From Carposina sasakii (Eukaryota > Arthropoda > Insecta > Lepidoptera > Carposinidae), in NCBI GenBank assembly GCA_014607495.2, contig CP053156.1, positions 13,764,001-13,828,000 on the forward strand: 64,000 nucleotides of DNA. The letters are read 5' to 3'. The notes below the pieces were generated by a model. That model was not told the DNA's origin, did not search any database, and saw only the letters and a program-made list of their open reading frames with translations. The position numbers and the translations under genes are program-made. Shown in pieces: positions 56,217 through 64,000 of this stretch. The first letter of the stretch is position 1. Every line of letters begins with the position of its first letter.

Positions 56217-56435
56217 CAGTCTATTGTAGTCCACTGCTGGGCGTACCGAGGCCTCCCCCAGGGCACACCACAAGGCTACTGCCGTAGGGGGATTTTTCCC
56301 ATAGTACAACACTTATGGCATGCGGGTTGGTGACCGCAGTCTGATTTTCAAGGCGCTGCTGCCCACCTCCCGGAAACCCTTACGATTCCACGGGCAAACA
56401 TGGGGTGGTGCTATAATATCCTTCCGACAACACTC
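56217..56435 (-). mobile_element. SINE-like family A copy
   Basis: Reverse-oriented tail 'gtagtccactgctgggcgta', middle 'ggttggtgaccgcagtctga', head degraded to 'catggggtggtgctataata'. Confidence 0.78.
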
Positions 56436-56559
56436 AGCTATCGGTTATAATAAATACGAATAAATTACTCAGTACCTAATTACCTGTCAAAAACTTTACA
56501 ACATGTCAAAACATAGCGAAAACATACATAGACTTAACACGAAGATAGAGTAAACAGTC

Positions 56560-56720
56560 AGCCTTTTATAATTAGACGGCTACAAATCACGGAGCCATTA
56601 GCGCACCGTGACAAGACAAACTACTTGCCGGCAATAAGGTAACAATTATGTCCCGCCGCGGAAACAGTGGAAACACACGTAGAGCTTTCTAATCTATGTC
56701 GTGTTTACGGGAAAATAGAG
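56560..56720. other. Low-copy GC-richer island, possible cis-regulatory DNA
   Basis: 'aaatcacggagccattagcg' and 'cttgccggcaataaggtaac', unique in the window. Confidence 0.25.
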
Positions 56721-56762
56721 TGCACAGAAATGTTACAGATAAGGTACTTAAATAATTTGTTA

Positions 56763-56968
56763 CTAGCGGACGCCCGCGACTTCGTCCGCGTGGATTGCAG
56801 AAAAAACAAAGTGTCGAAATTATCCGGAATAAAAATATTTTCCCGGGATAAAATGTAGCCTATGTGTTAATCCAGGGTGTCAGCTTACTTCATACCAAAT
56901 TTTATTAAAATCGCTCCAGCCGTTTTTACGCGAAAGAGTAACAAACATCCATCCATCTATCCATGTAA
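56763..56968 (-). mobile_element. Helitron-like non-autonomous element
   Basis: The minus strand ends GCGGACGAAGTCGCGGGCG then TCCGCTAG before host T. GCGGAC and GTCCGC form a stem next to the CTAG end. Body 'aattatccggaataaaaata', 'aaaatcgctccagccg', 'cgcgaaagagtaac'. The 5' TC end is not resolved. Confidence 0.68.
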
Positions 56969-57098
56969 CATGTTCCAGACTGATTCAATCCCGAGGTAAA
57001 ATTACTGAAGCTGGAAACCTGATATTAGGACCGTGGTTTTCTTCTGTAACGTATAGGTCCACTCAGAACCTACGGAAAAGGGAATTTAAAAAATTACA

Positions 57099-57124
57099 CA
57101 GACGAAGTATTGGGCGTCCGCTGG
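57099..57124 (+). repeat. Second Helitron-like 3' end, opposite orientation
   Basis: 'agacgaagtattgggcgtcc' then GCTGG|T (CTRR|T), the same terminus as at 56763 but on the plus strand, 335 bp away. Confidence 0.55.
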
Positions 57125-58747
57125 TTAGTAAATAAATTCAATACATAGATAGAAACTAGCTTAATATATTACGTATCATTTCCAGCCCTTTTATCTCGGT
57201 GATCTGTGAACAAATCCCGTGGGAGTGACTGCAGAGCGATGGTGTTTTAGGCGATCGATGTCGCGCGCTTTCGTGAAAAATGCGTCGATTCACGGCTACT
57301 CTGGGCTATTTCAGTTCTGTGGTCGTTGTGAATATCTTTTAGCTATCACCGCTATTTATTAGATATGTTTTTCTAGATAAAAAGGTTCAGTGGGACAAAT
57401 ACGAATGTGTCGACAGTCCGTAAAGCTATCGTCATATTGCCAAATATCATGTTGCTTATAAAATCGATAGTTTAAAGCTCGGTACTGACCGACGTTACGC
57501 GGTGTAGTGTTACATGAGAGTAAGTTCCTTTATTTATACCTAGCAGATATACGATTCGTAACATTAGAACACAATAGTGTAAGGAATGAAATTATAGAGT
57601 TGAAACATGGGCACATTATTTTATTTATGCTACCTCTAACAACAAACTATTTAAATCCTCGAAATCCGTATTATATGACTCTGTTACAATTTACCAGAAC
57701 CATCAAAATTAACCGCCAATTTATCAAGTATTTAATAGATTCTCAATAAACATAGCGGAAACTATAAACAACACAGACAGACACTTTACGACTGCATCAA
57801 TAGAGTAGTATCCTGTCGTCTATGCTGAGCCGTTTTTGATGAAATTCGCCACATCTGTCAACACTTGTGAAGAAGCGCATGCAGCGCATATGGTTAAACA
57901 AACAAACTCATCTAGGCAAGTCTCAATGTCGCTGTGATCTATGTGGGAAATTAAGCAATTGACAGGATCGTATAGAGACTCTATGGTTTCCTTTTTTGGC
58001 CACCGGTAAAGAGTATCTGATGCTTTGTAAACATTAGGCGCCAACATTATTGTGACAGGATACCCCCTACAGAGATTGGGATGGTGTTATATTTCGAATT
58101 TGATATTAAATGCTTCATAAGTGCGAGGTTTTTTTTACATAGAGAGATTGTTTAATAAGTAGGTATAATGTCTATAATATGTGATTGGGGTTCCTTATAT
58201 AGCAATACAACTAATATTATATATGAGAAAGTAAAGTTTGTATGTAGATACTCGTACACCAGCAAAGTGTCTACCAATATTACCAAGTTTCTTCAAAATC
58301 ACTTCCCTCGTTGGCCTTTTAAGCTTATGTTAGTAAAAGTGAGCCTACTATCGCTTTTCAACCACAAATACATGTACAACAATTTAACGACCAGTATCAA
58401 ATCCATGGATATGCACGTGTAAAACCAGTGCCAACCGTTTTTTGCGCCCTGAGCGAGCTTCCATAAGTGCGCCCTATTTAGTCGTACCTGGTCTAGCCTA
58501 GGCACCGGTGGCACCGCCCTGTTTACGGCACTCTGTAAAACCATCACATCATCAATGATGATCACAACTCCTGATCATCGTAGCTCGTCGCTTGGGTATA
58601 CAACAAATTAATGGACAGGCTAATGAATGAACAGTTTGACAAGTAGCGTGCGCAAAAACGTTACGAGTGCGACTTCCGTTTGTCAAGTGTACTCAAGTTT
58701 TATATTTAGATTTTGAGTTGTTTTTTTCACGTTGTGAGGTCAATTTG
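57125..58747. other. Unassigned
   Basis: No gene, no clear repeat. Frames at 57507-57749, 57820-58047 and 58168-58565 show no known domain and overlap on both strands. Confidence 0.4.
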
Positions 58748-58857
58748 CCTAATGGTTAGATAGTCTAAAGGATAAAGTTGATGCTGTTTTCTCTACAACT
58801 TGATCAAGATGGAGACAGCACCAACTTTATTCGTGAGATAGGCTATCTAACCGTTGG
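58748..58857. mobile_element. Fold-back repeat, ~110 bp
   Basis: Arms around 'ggttagatagtctaaaggat' and 'gataaagttgatgctgt' recur inverted as 'acagcaccaactttatt' and 'gataggctatctaacc', about 40 bp each with mismatches. Confidence 0.7.
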
Positions 58858-59084
58858 AAAAAATTTCGAAGGCTTAAATAAAAGGCTTTTATATAATAAT
58901 TGAAATAAGTGTTATATTTCTGTTTGTGGTCGCATCAAAAGGGTTTTTGTTACAGGCGGTACTAAGATTTACTTATACCTACCTATCTAGTACCTATGAG
59001 AAAGTTTAAAATATTTGACCTAATCAGCTTTCGAAAGCTCTAGTTTTAAATAAACTAGCTCGAACCAGCCGTCACCTAATTAAC

Positions 59085-59215
59085 AAAGTTGCCACAAAAA
59101 GTGCCTCTTTACATATCGGCCCTGTTTTGCTGACGCTCCCACTCCCATGGGCTCAATGAGCGTTGATTTATTTGCCTCATTTCCGTGCATTACTGACGGT
59201 ACACACGTCCATGAA
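59085..59215. other. Low-copy GC-richer island, possible cis-regulatory DNA
   Basis: 'tacatatcggccctgttttg', 'gagcgttgatttatttgcct'. Unique in the window. Confidence 0.22.
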
Positions 59216-59309
59216 CTAACTTCACTTTAGTCATTAAACATACCTATATATTTCAAAGTTGTCTAAGCAGTATAAGGTAAATAAAAAACCTGGTTTATAT
59301 CCTAGATAT

Positions 59310-59711
59310 GGGTCATTGTCAAATTTTGAGCAGGTAAACTTGTCCCCAGAAGAAAGTATTTGGATGTTATAGCTAAATTGTGATAATTGATTATTTATTT
59401 GTGTCAAAATAAAACTGATTAGTGGAGTGATCTAAGTACTGAAAATAGTTTAATCATGTAAAAATATTCAGACCAATTTTATCAGTAACAGAATGGTTAT
59501 AATTAACACCTGAGGCGGTAACAGAGTTGTACATTTTGCATACACCTAGGTATAAATTGTAGAAATTAAAGAGAAGCCAAGAGTAATACGTCAAGGTTAT
59601 ACTGTGTATATTATATTTAAGTAGTTACTACAGATTCCAACACATTATAAACTCTTAAATTTTAGGACCTTTTAAATTCATAGTTACCTGCTCAAAATTT
59701 GACAATAACCC
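59310..59711. mobile_element. Inverted-repeat MITE, ~402 bp
   Basis: Ends GGGTCATTGTCAAATTTTGA and GGGTTATTGTCAAATTTTGA (inverted), both continuing GCAGGTAA; 27 of 28 bp match. ATAT on both sides. AT-rich centre with no coding. Confidence 0.85.
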
Positions 59712-59789
59712 ATATATAAGGTATATCCAAAATTAGTGATTATCTTTTGATACGAAACTATGTAGGTAAAAAGAAACAACTTTCACTAT

Positions 59790-59891
59790 GGGACCAACTC
59801 CGAAATATTGAAAAAAAAAACAATCAGCTGTTCCATACAATCTCGAATAATTACTGCACTGAAATGTATGAAACAGCAGATTTTTGGTCCC
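59790..59891. mobile_element. Small fold-back element, ~102 bp
   Basis: GGGACCAA...'cagctgttccatacaat' pairs with 'tgtatgaaacagcag...TTGGTCCC'. Imperfect arms of ~45 bp. Confidence 0.65.
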
Positions 59892-59920
59892 ACTTATTTT
59901 AAATAGACCTTATATAAATC

Positions 59921-60046
59921 GGGCCTTCTCTCAGGTGATAAGCTACTTGTCACTAGATTATTAACATCCTGTCCTCGCTATGTTATATAAGCGTGGCTAA
60001 TATAGGATCTCACTTATTATGCTGTTGTTCTGGCTACCACATCTGG
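59921..60046 (-). repeat. Family B repeat, partial
   Basis: 'ccttctctcaggtgataagc', 'aacatcctgtcctcgctatg', 'gttgttctggctacca'. Confidence 0.65.
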
Positions 60047-60190
60047 ACTCCGCGTGGACTGCAGAAAAACTTGTTCTAATTGACCGAATTGTGAATTTGA
60101 ACATTCTTGAACCTATTTGAACACACAAAAAAAAAAACATCAAAATCGGTCCAGCCGCTTAGAAGGAGTTCAATTTCAAACACACGAACA
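60047..60190 (-). repeat. Helitron-like element, decayed
   Basis: 'ctccgcgtggactgcagaaa' near the left and 'tcaaaatcggtccagccgct' to the right, as in the 56763 element; the terminus itself is lost. Confidence 0.5.
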
Positions 60191-60229
60191 GAAGATTTAT
60201 ATAACTAAAGATGATAGATTAATTACAGA

Positions 60230-60360
60230 GCGAACAGATTGTTTTGCTGACGGTACCGAGGTCCCGTGGGCCAACCTAATTTATACGGCCCATTTCCGGA
60301 GCCCGTTAGCGACTACACAACCACTCGGTTCGCGATTACTACTAAAATAAGTAGTTTTAG
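60230..60360. other. Low-copy GC-richer segment
   Basis: 'gacggtaccgaggtcccgtg' and 'ggcccatttccggagcccgt'. Open on the plus strand to 60350 but with no recognisable protein. Confidence 0.22.
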
Positions 60361-60447
60361 AACTCGTTAGGGTAATATTACTATTTTTTGTCTAAGTGAC
60401 TATTGCTCTATGTGTAAAGATGGTTCCTCATCGGGAGCTTTTTGCGC

Positions 60448-60535
60448 ACACTTGTGCACTATAATCCTCCTATCTCCTGCGTACCTGGCCAATATCAGTA
60501 GATTGGTCGCCTTGACCGAAATACAGAGATCATCA
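60448..60535 (+). repeat. LINE 3' end fragment, second copy
   Basis: 'gcgcacacttgtgcactata', 'ctcctgcgtacctggccaat', 'gattggtcgccttgaccgaa', like 37738-37830. Confidence 0.65.
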
Positions 60536-60545
60536 CGTAGTAATA

Positions 60546-60672
60546 GTCTACTATGGAATTCATGGACGTTCTCACAGGCGATCAGCTAACAACTTGACAA
60601 TAATCATTTACAATGTCCTCGATAATGCTTAACATGACTGAGGGATCTCATTTATGATCCTGCAGTTCTGAC
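60546..60672 (-). repeat. Family B repeat, partial
   Basis: 'gttctcacaggcgatcagct', 'tcatttatgatcctgcagtt'. Confidence 0.65.
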
Positions 60673-60977
60673 ATACAGGCATAGGCTTACCAAAATGGAA
60701 CTTAGCAATATGTTTGTAATAACTGTCATGTTCTGGAATTACGTTATGCCATATCCCGTGGAAGTGTGCATAAAGTCGGGACAGAGTAATCCCGCGATAA
60801 CTTACAGCACACGGACGACGACGCCGCAGACTTCCTTCCAGATTAAGCTTATGATAATAAATTACGAGGTTGAGGGCATAGAATAGGTATATGCAGATGC
60901 GATGTATCGTGGCGATAGTGGTTCATTCTGCCTACTGTAGAGAGAAAAGGTGACCTTATACGGTACATTTAAGCCTC

Positions 60978-61212
60978 GAGCACACCGGCGCGCGGCGCGG
61001 CGTCCGGATACGTATGCGTACACGTAAGCGTAGACGTACACGAACCTCTGAGTTATAATGTATAGAACTGTATAGGCACGGGCAGACCGGATGCGTATGC
61101 GTAGATGTAAGCGTAAATTTCAAGCGGCGTGTCCTGTCTTATACAGTTCCATACATTACAAATCAGAGGTACGTCTATGCTTACGTGTACGCATACGCAT
61201 CCGGTGTACTCA
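60978..61212. mobile_element. CpG-rich inverted-repeat MITE, ~235 bp
   Basis: The arms carry 'acgtatgcgtacacgtaagc', 'gtagacgtac', 'cctctga', 'tataatgtatagaactgtat' and their near-perfect inverse on the right (~95 bp). The left arm has an extra GC-rich 'ggcgcgcggcgcggcg'. A further degenerate direct copy of the arm lies at 61089-61115. No coding. Confidence 0.82.
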
Positions 61213-61279
61213 TAGCTGTATTCCCGAAATGGGGTCGCTAGAACTGTAGGACCATAAAGGAGGAGAATCGCAGCTACGT
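61213..61279 (+). repeat. Family B end fragment
   Basis: 'tagctgtattcccgaaatgg', 'ggtcgctagaactgtaggac'. Abuts the preceding MITE. Confidence 0.68.
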
Positions 61280-61698
61280 AAATATATTTACCGTTTAGTA
61301 ATAATCTTCGAGTAAATGGTAGACGCGCGGTTTGAATTTTACCAGAAGCGTAGCGTGCCTTGCCGAGGCCCCGTATGAAAATTTGTTTGGGGGCCCTTAG
61401 GAAGGGTAAAGATTTATAAAAAATAAAAAAAATGCATTAAATTAAAAGAAATATTTATTCATCATAATTATCTATCTGTCATAAATGACTTAAACGGGGA
61501 AATCCCGCAGGCTGCGATTACCGATGTAGAGTGTTGCCAACTTTTGAACGCACGCTTTACGTCACGCGGGAAAAAAAAATTGCTTTTTTACTTTTGTCAT
61601 TTGTGAAATAAAAAAAAATTTGGAAGTTTTTATTAATTCTTGCTTACGGACGTTGGGGGCCCCGTATAATTGTTACGGCGGTTTTACTTACATATTAT
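61280..61698. other. Unassigned; no gene seen
   Basis: 'gcgtgccttgccgaggccccg' and 'ttgggggccccgtataattg' resemble general repeat debris but match nothing else in the window. Confidence 0.35.
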
Positions 61699-61844
61699 GG
61701 TCGATTCCGGCAGTCACACTTAAACCTAAACCTAATCTTAGTCAGGTCTATCTCTCTCCGTTCTTAACATAAATGACTTAGAGAGAAATGGACAGGTAGG
61801 ACTAATTTTACGTTTAGGTTTAAGTGTGACTGCCGGAATCGACC
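61699..61844. mobile_element. Inverted-repeat MITE, 146 bp
   Basis: Ends GGTCGATTCCGGCAGTCACA continue inverted through 'cttaaacctaaac' for 33 bp without mismatch, and pairing continues imperfectly inward (gagagat/gagagaaat). Single copy in the window. Confidence 0.85.
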
Positions 61845-61854
61845 CTATTATATA

Positions 61855-62046
61855 CGGCTGTGTTGCCAAAATGGGGTAGCAGAACTACAGGGTCACAAAG
61901 AATATCTTACCGCCATGTTTAGCATAGAGAGTTAGATCTAAACAAATCAGCACCTACCAAGTTTATTCACATCTTTGAGTTCCTTCAACTCTTACGACAT
62001 GTACAGAAGGAGATACAGCTGATCAGAGTATTCTAGTAAAATATTT
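61855..62046 (+). repeat. Family B repeat, nearly full length
   Basis: 'ggctgtgttgccaaaatggg', 'aactacagggtcacaaag', 'catgtttagcatag', 'caactcttacgacatgtaca', 'gagatacagctgatc', 'tattctagta'. Confidence 0.8.
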
Positions 62047-62103
62047 CGGCTGATATTGATCGATTAGACTGAATTAGACATATCTAAAAAAATACATACA
62101 TAC

Positions 62104-62130
62104 AGGGTGTAAAAAGACAACGATGTTTTT
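62104..62130 (+). repeat. CAGGGTGT-type MITE end fragment
   Basis: TA then CAGGGTGTAAAAAGACAACG and a T-run, like a family C/D terminus, with no matching right end. Confidence 0.35.
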
Positions 62131-62167
62131 TTTAATACCTCGTATTCTTTGTAAGGTTACGATCATT

Positions 62168-62420
62168 TTCTTCTTTATCCCTTACGGGGTAGGCAGAGCA
62201 CCAAGGGCCGATCGAAACACATGGTGCCAATTCTGACCAATTTTGAGGGTATAGTTGAGATGTACAAGTTCGGTTAGTAGTCACAGGTGGTCAGCCCATC
62301 GCCTATAAAACACCAAGGAACCTCTTGTCCCTCTACTGACTTGTACAGTATGCCCGGGTAGAGAAGCAGCTGTAGTATTATACTTTTTTTTTTCACTCCC
62401 AGAGCAGCATAGAAGAAGAG
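62168..62420 (+). repeat. Family F repeat, full length
   Basis: 'tttatcccttacggggtagg' to 'actcccagagcagcatagaa', with all middle blocks and the internal T-run. Confidence 0.8.
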
Positions 62421-62849
62421 TCTCTTGTGGGCAGGTTGTATAGGAGTAATAGAATAGGTAGGTATAGATAGAATTGTACTGCTACTTTACCTAGCTATTC
62501 TATGACGTGTTAGTTTTGGGTAGCCCCTAATTTGTGCGTCGTTTAGCGGTAGGCCGGTCGCCATATTTCAGCACACTTGTATTTGTTCAGGGTGTTTGTG
62601 CGCTTGTTAGCGGTTTCTCTTTGTCGTGTGTGACAGATGCCGATGTCTTGGTGGAAGATAAATAGTAGAACGTATACAACAGGAGTCCTGAAAATAGATT
62701 CTTAGATGATGTCGCAGATGCTCTGTATATTGACTACATTATCTGTTTTATAAATGAAATTGTATTAGGCGTTACAATTTGGAAGTTCAAACATTCACTT
62801 ATCCTGAGGAATTCGGATTATTAATCTAGATTTCGATTTGAAATATTCA

Positions 62850-62976
62850 CTACCTGACCCGGTAGGGCAAACTATGAACATCACACATGGGTGTTATATA
62901 CTTATCCTGTATTTATAGTTGATACCCACGACACAAGCTTAGGGATCTTAGTGTGGGACTAGGTCAATGTGTTGGC
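62850..62976 (+). mobile_element. SINE-2, degenerate 3' half
   Basis: 'tgatacccacgacacaagct', 'gatcttagtgtgggactagg', 'tcaatgtgttg'. The tRNA-like head is missing or unrecognisable. Confidence 0.65.
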
Positions 62977-63773
62977 GAAACTAATATTATAAAGCTATGT
63001 AGAACTATCTGATTAATTCTAGTGTTTTTTTACAGATTTCGGTACAACGCCCCTAGTCGTGGGCGGCTGCTAGTTTATATATTATCTTGCATGCTAGGTG
63101 CTCGGATCAGGTTTCTTGTGGCGATTGTAGGTAGTGCAAGTGCTTGTTTTCGCAGTTATGAGTTATCAGATCCGAGGGTCAGTGGAGGGTGTAGGGCCCG
63201 GTGGTGAGTGCACCATAGTGAATACATTATCTGTGTAAGTGCATACAAAAAATGAAACAGACTTAGGAATAACTCTTGAATCAATTAACAATGCTAATAC
63301 ATTAACATATTTTAAAATTATTTTACCGTCTTTAGGACACTCCTTCCAAACTTTTAATCTATAATGAGTTTTTGCGCACCAAAACGGTCTGTGGTTATTT
63401 ACTTTAATTAATGTAGTAACTGATGAATACGATCTACTACTGGTTTTTATCCATGACAATATCTTCGAACGATGGATATTGAGTTGTTTGTCTTAGGGCT
63501 CAGTGTTCCCTGTTTTATTGGTAGATTTGAAATGTTATTTCCTAAGATAAATAAACCTTAGCAATTAAAGGATTTAGCTTTGAAACTTGGAATATTATGA
63601 TTTTTTGACATAGTGACATGTAGGAACTAATAGTTAACAGCTATTCACGTAATCCTTATAACTTAATAATATACATAGTTAATTATATTCAATCGGAAGC
63701 GAGGATTATATTTAAAAGAAGAAATATTTATTTTTCTAAAAAGTTTGAAATAAAATATTTCAGTATTAACATA
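62977..63773. other. Unassigned
   Basis: Frames at 63022-63207 and 63166-63459 overlap in opposite directions and have no known domain. Confidence 0.4.
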
Positions 63774-63860
63774 GGCTGTGTGTGCAAAATGGGGTAGCCA
63801 GAAATGGACCACAAATGAGATCTTTAGAAACACACATGTATATTTAGCATAGGGGCTCAG
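63774..63860 (+). repeat. Family B end fragment
   Basis: 'ggctgtgtgtgcaaaatggg', 'gtagccagaaatgg', 'tttagcatagggg'. Confidence 0.65.
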
Positions 63861-63929
63861 GGGGCCAATTCTCGAAAAGTCTCGAGTTGGAACGAAGCCG
63901 AAACGGAACAATAGTAGACGCTCAGAACA

Positions 63930-64000
63930 TAGCTATCGGGATGAAGAATAACGTTGCCAATATGTAATTTAGAAAAGAGATGGTAAAATTCGTCACTCCC
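63930..64000 (+). mobile_element. tRNA-derived SINE-1, cut by the window end
   Basis: 'tagctatcgggatgaagaat', 'gttgccaatatgtaatttag', 'agagatggtaaaattcgtca'. The A and B boxes would lie beyond 64000. Confidence 0.75.

Noticed and set aside
1..64000. CRISPR arrays, operons, phage or bacterial defence systems
   Set aside because: Composition and all recognisable elements are eukaryotic (insect); no regularly spaced repeat-spacer array was seen.

Overview
The window reads as a gene-poor, AT-rich stretch of insect nuclear DNA, almost certainly from a moth or butterfly. The evidence is the repeat content: RTE-type LINE tails ending in (GAT)n, tRNA-derived SINEs, TC...CTAG Helitron-like ends, palindromic MITEs at TA sites, and a Ty3/mag-like retrotransposon primed by tRNA-Ser. 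The lepidopteran attribution rests on recalled resemblance and was not tested by a search. I see no cellular protein-coding gene, no rRNA and no functional tRNA gene. The only long reading frame (854 codons, about 3.7-6.3 kb) is the pol gene of a retrotransposon.

Layout. 0-3.5 kb: mostly unassigned AT-rich DNA, one copy of an abundant ~220-bp repeat (called family B here), a palindromic MITE at 2.2 kb, and two tRNA-Lys-type primer-binding sequences exactly 140 bp apart. 3.5-6.75 kb: a nested insertion. An internally deleted Ty3/mag-like element (two 152-bp LTRs that look identical, PBS, PPT, 5-bp TSD) sits inside the 3' coding end of an RTE-type LINE, which appears to have its own 10-bp TSD. 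6.8-16 kb: repeats of families A and B, inverted-repeat MITEs, two kinds of tRNA-derived SINE and palindromic MITE family C. 16-27 kb: mostly unassigned DNA with MITEs and small repeat fragments. 27-38 kb: two more LINE fragments, a GC-rich retroposon with 15-bp TSDs, a LINE 3' region, Helitron-like ends, SINEs and MITE families D and F. 38-64 kb: the same families again. The highlights are a three-level nest at 55.5-56.1 kb, two MITEs abutting at a TATA at 53.6 kb, a 21-bp minisatellite at 54.3 kb and a dense run of inverted-repeat elements at 58.7-61.9 kb.

Working together. Apart from the Ty3/mag element, all copies are short and non-autonomous. SINE-like family A shares its 3' tail with the RTE LINE present in the window, so it is probably mobilised by that LINE. 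Families C and D carry CAGGGTG-type ends at TA, implying a Tc1/mariner-like transposase encoded elsewhere. Several low-copy, GC-richer islands with homeodomain-like AT cores stand out from the background and may be cis-regulatory DNA of a distant gene. That is inference from composition only. I found no convincing new multi-gene system; the notable content is transposon architecture.
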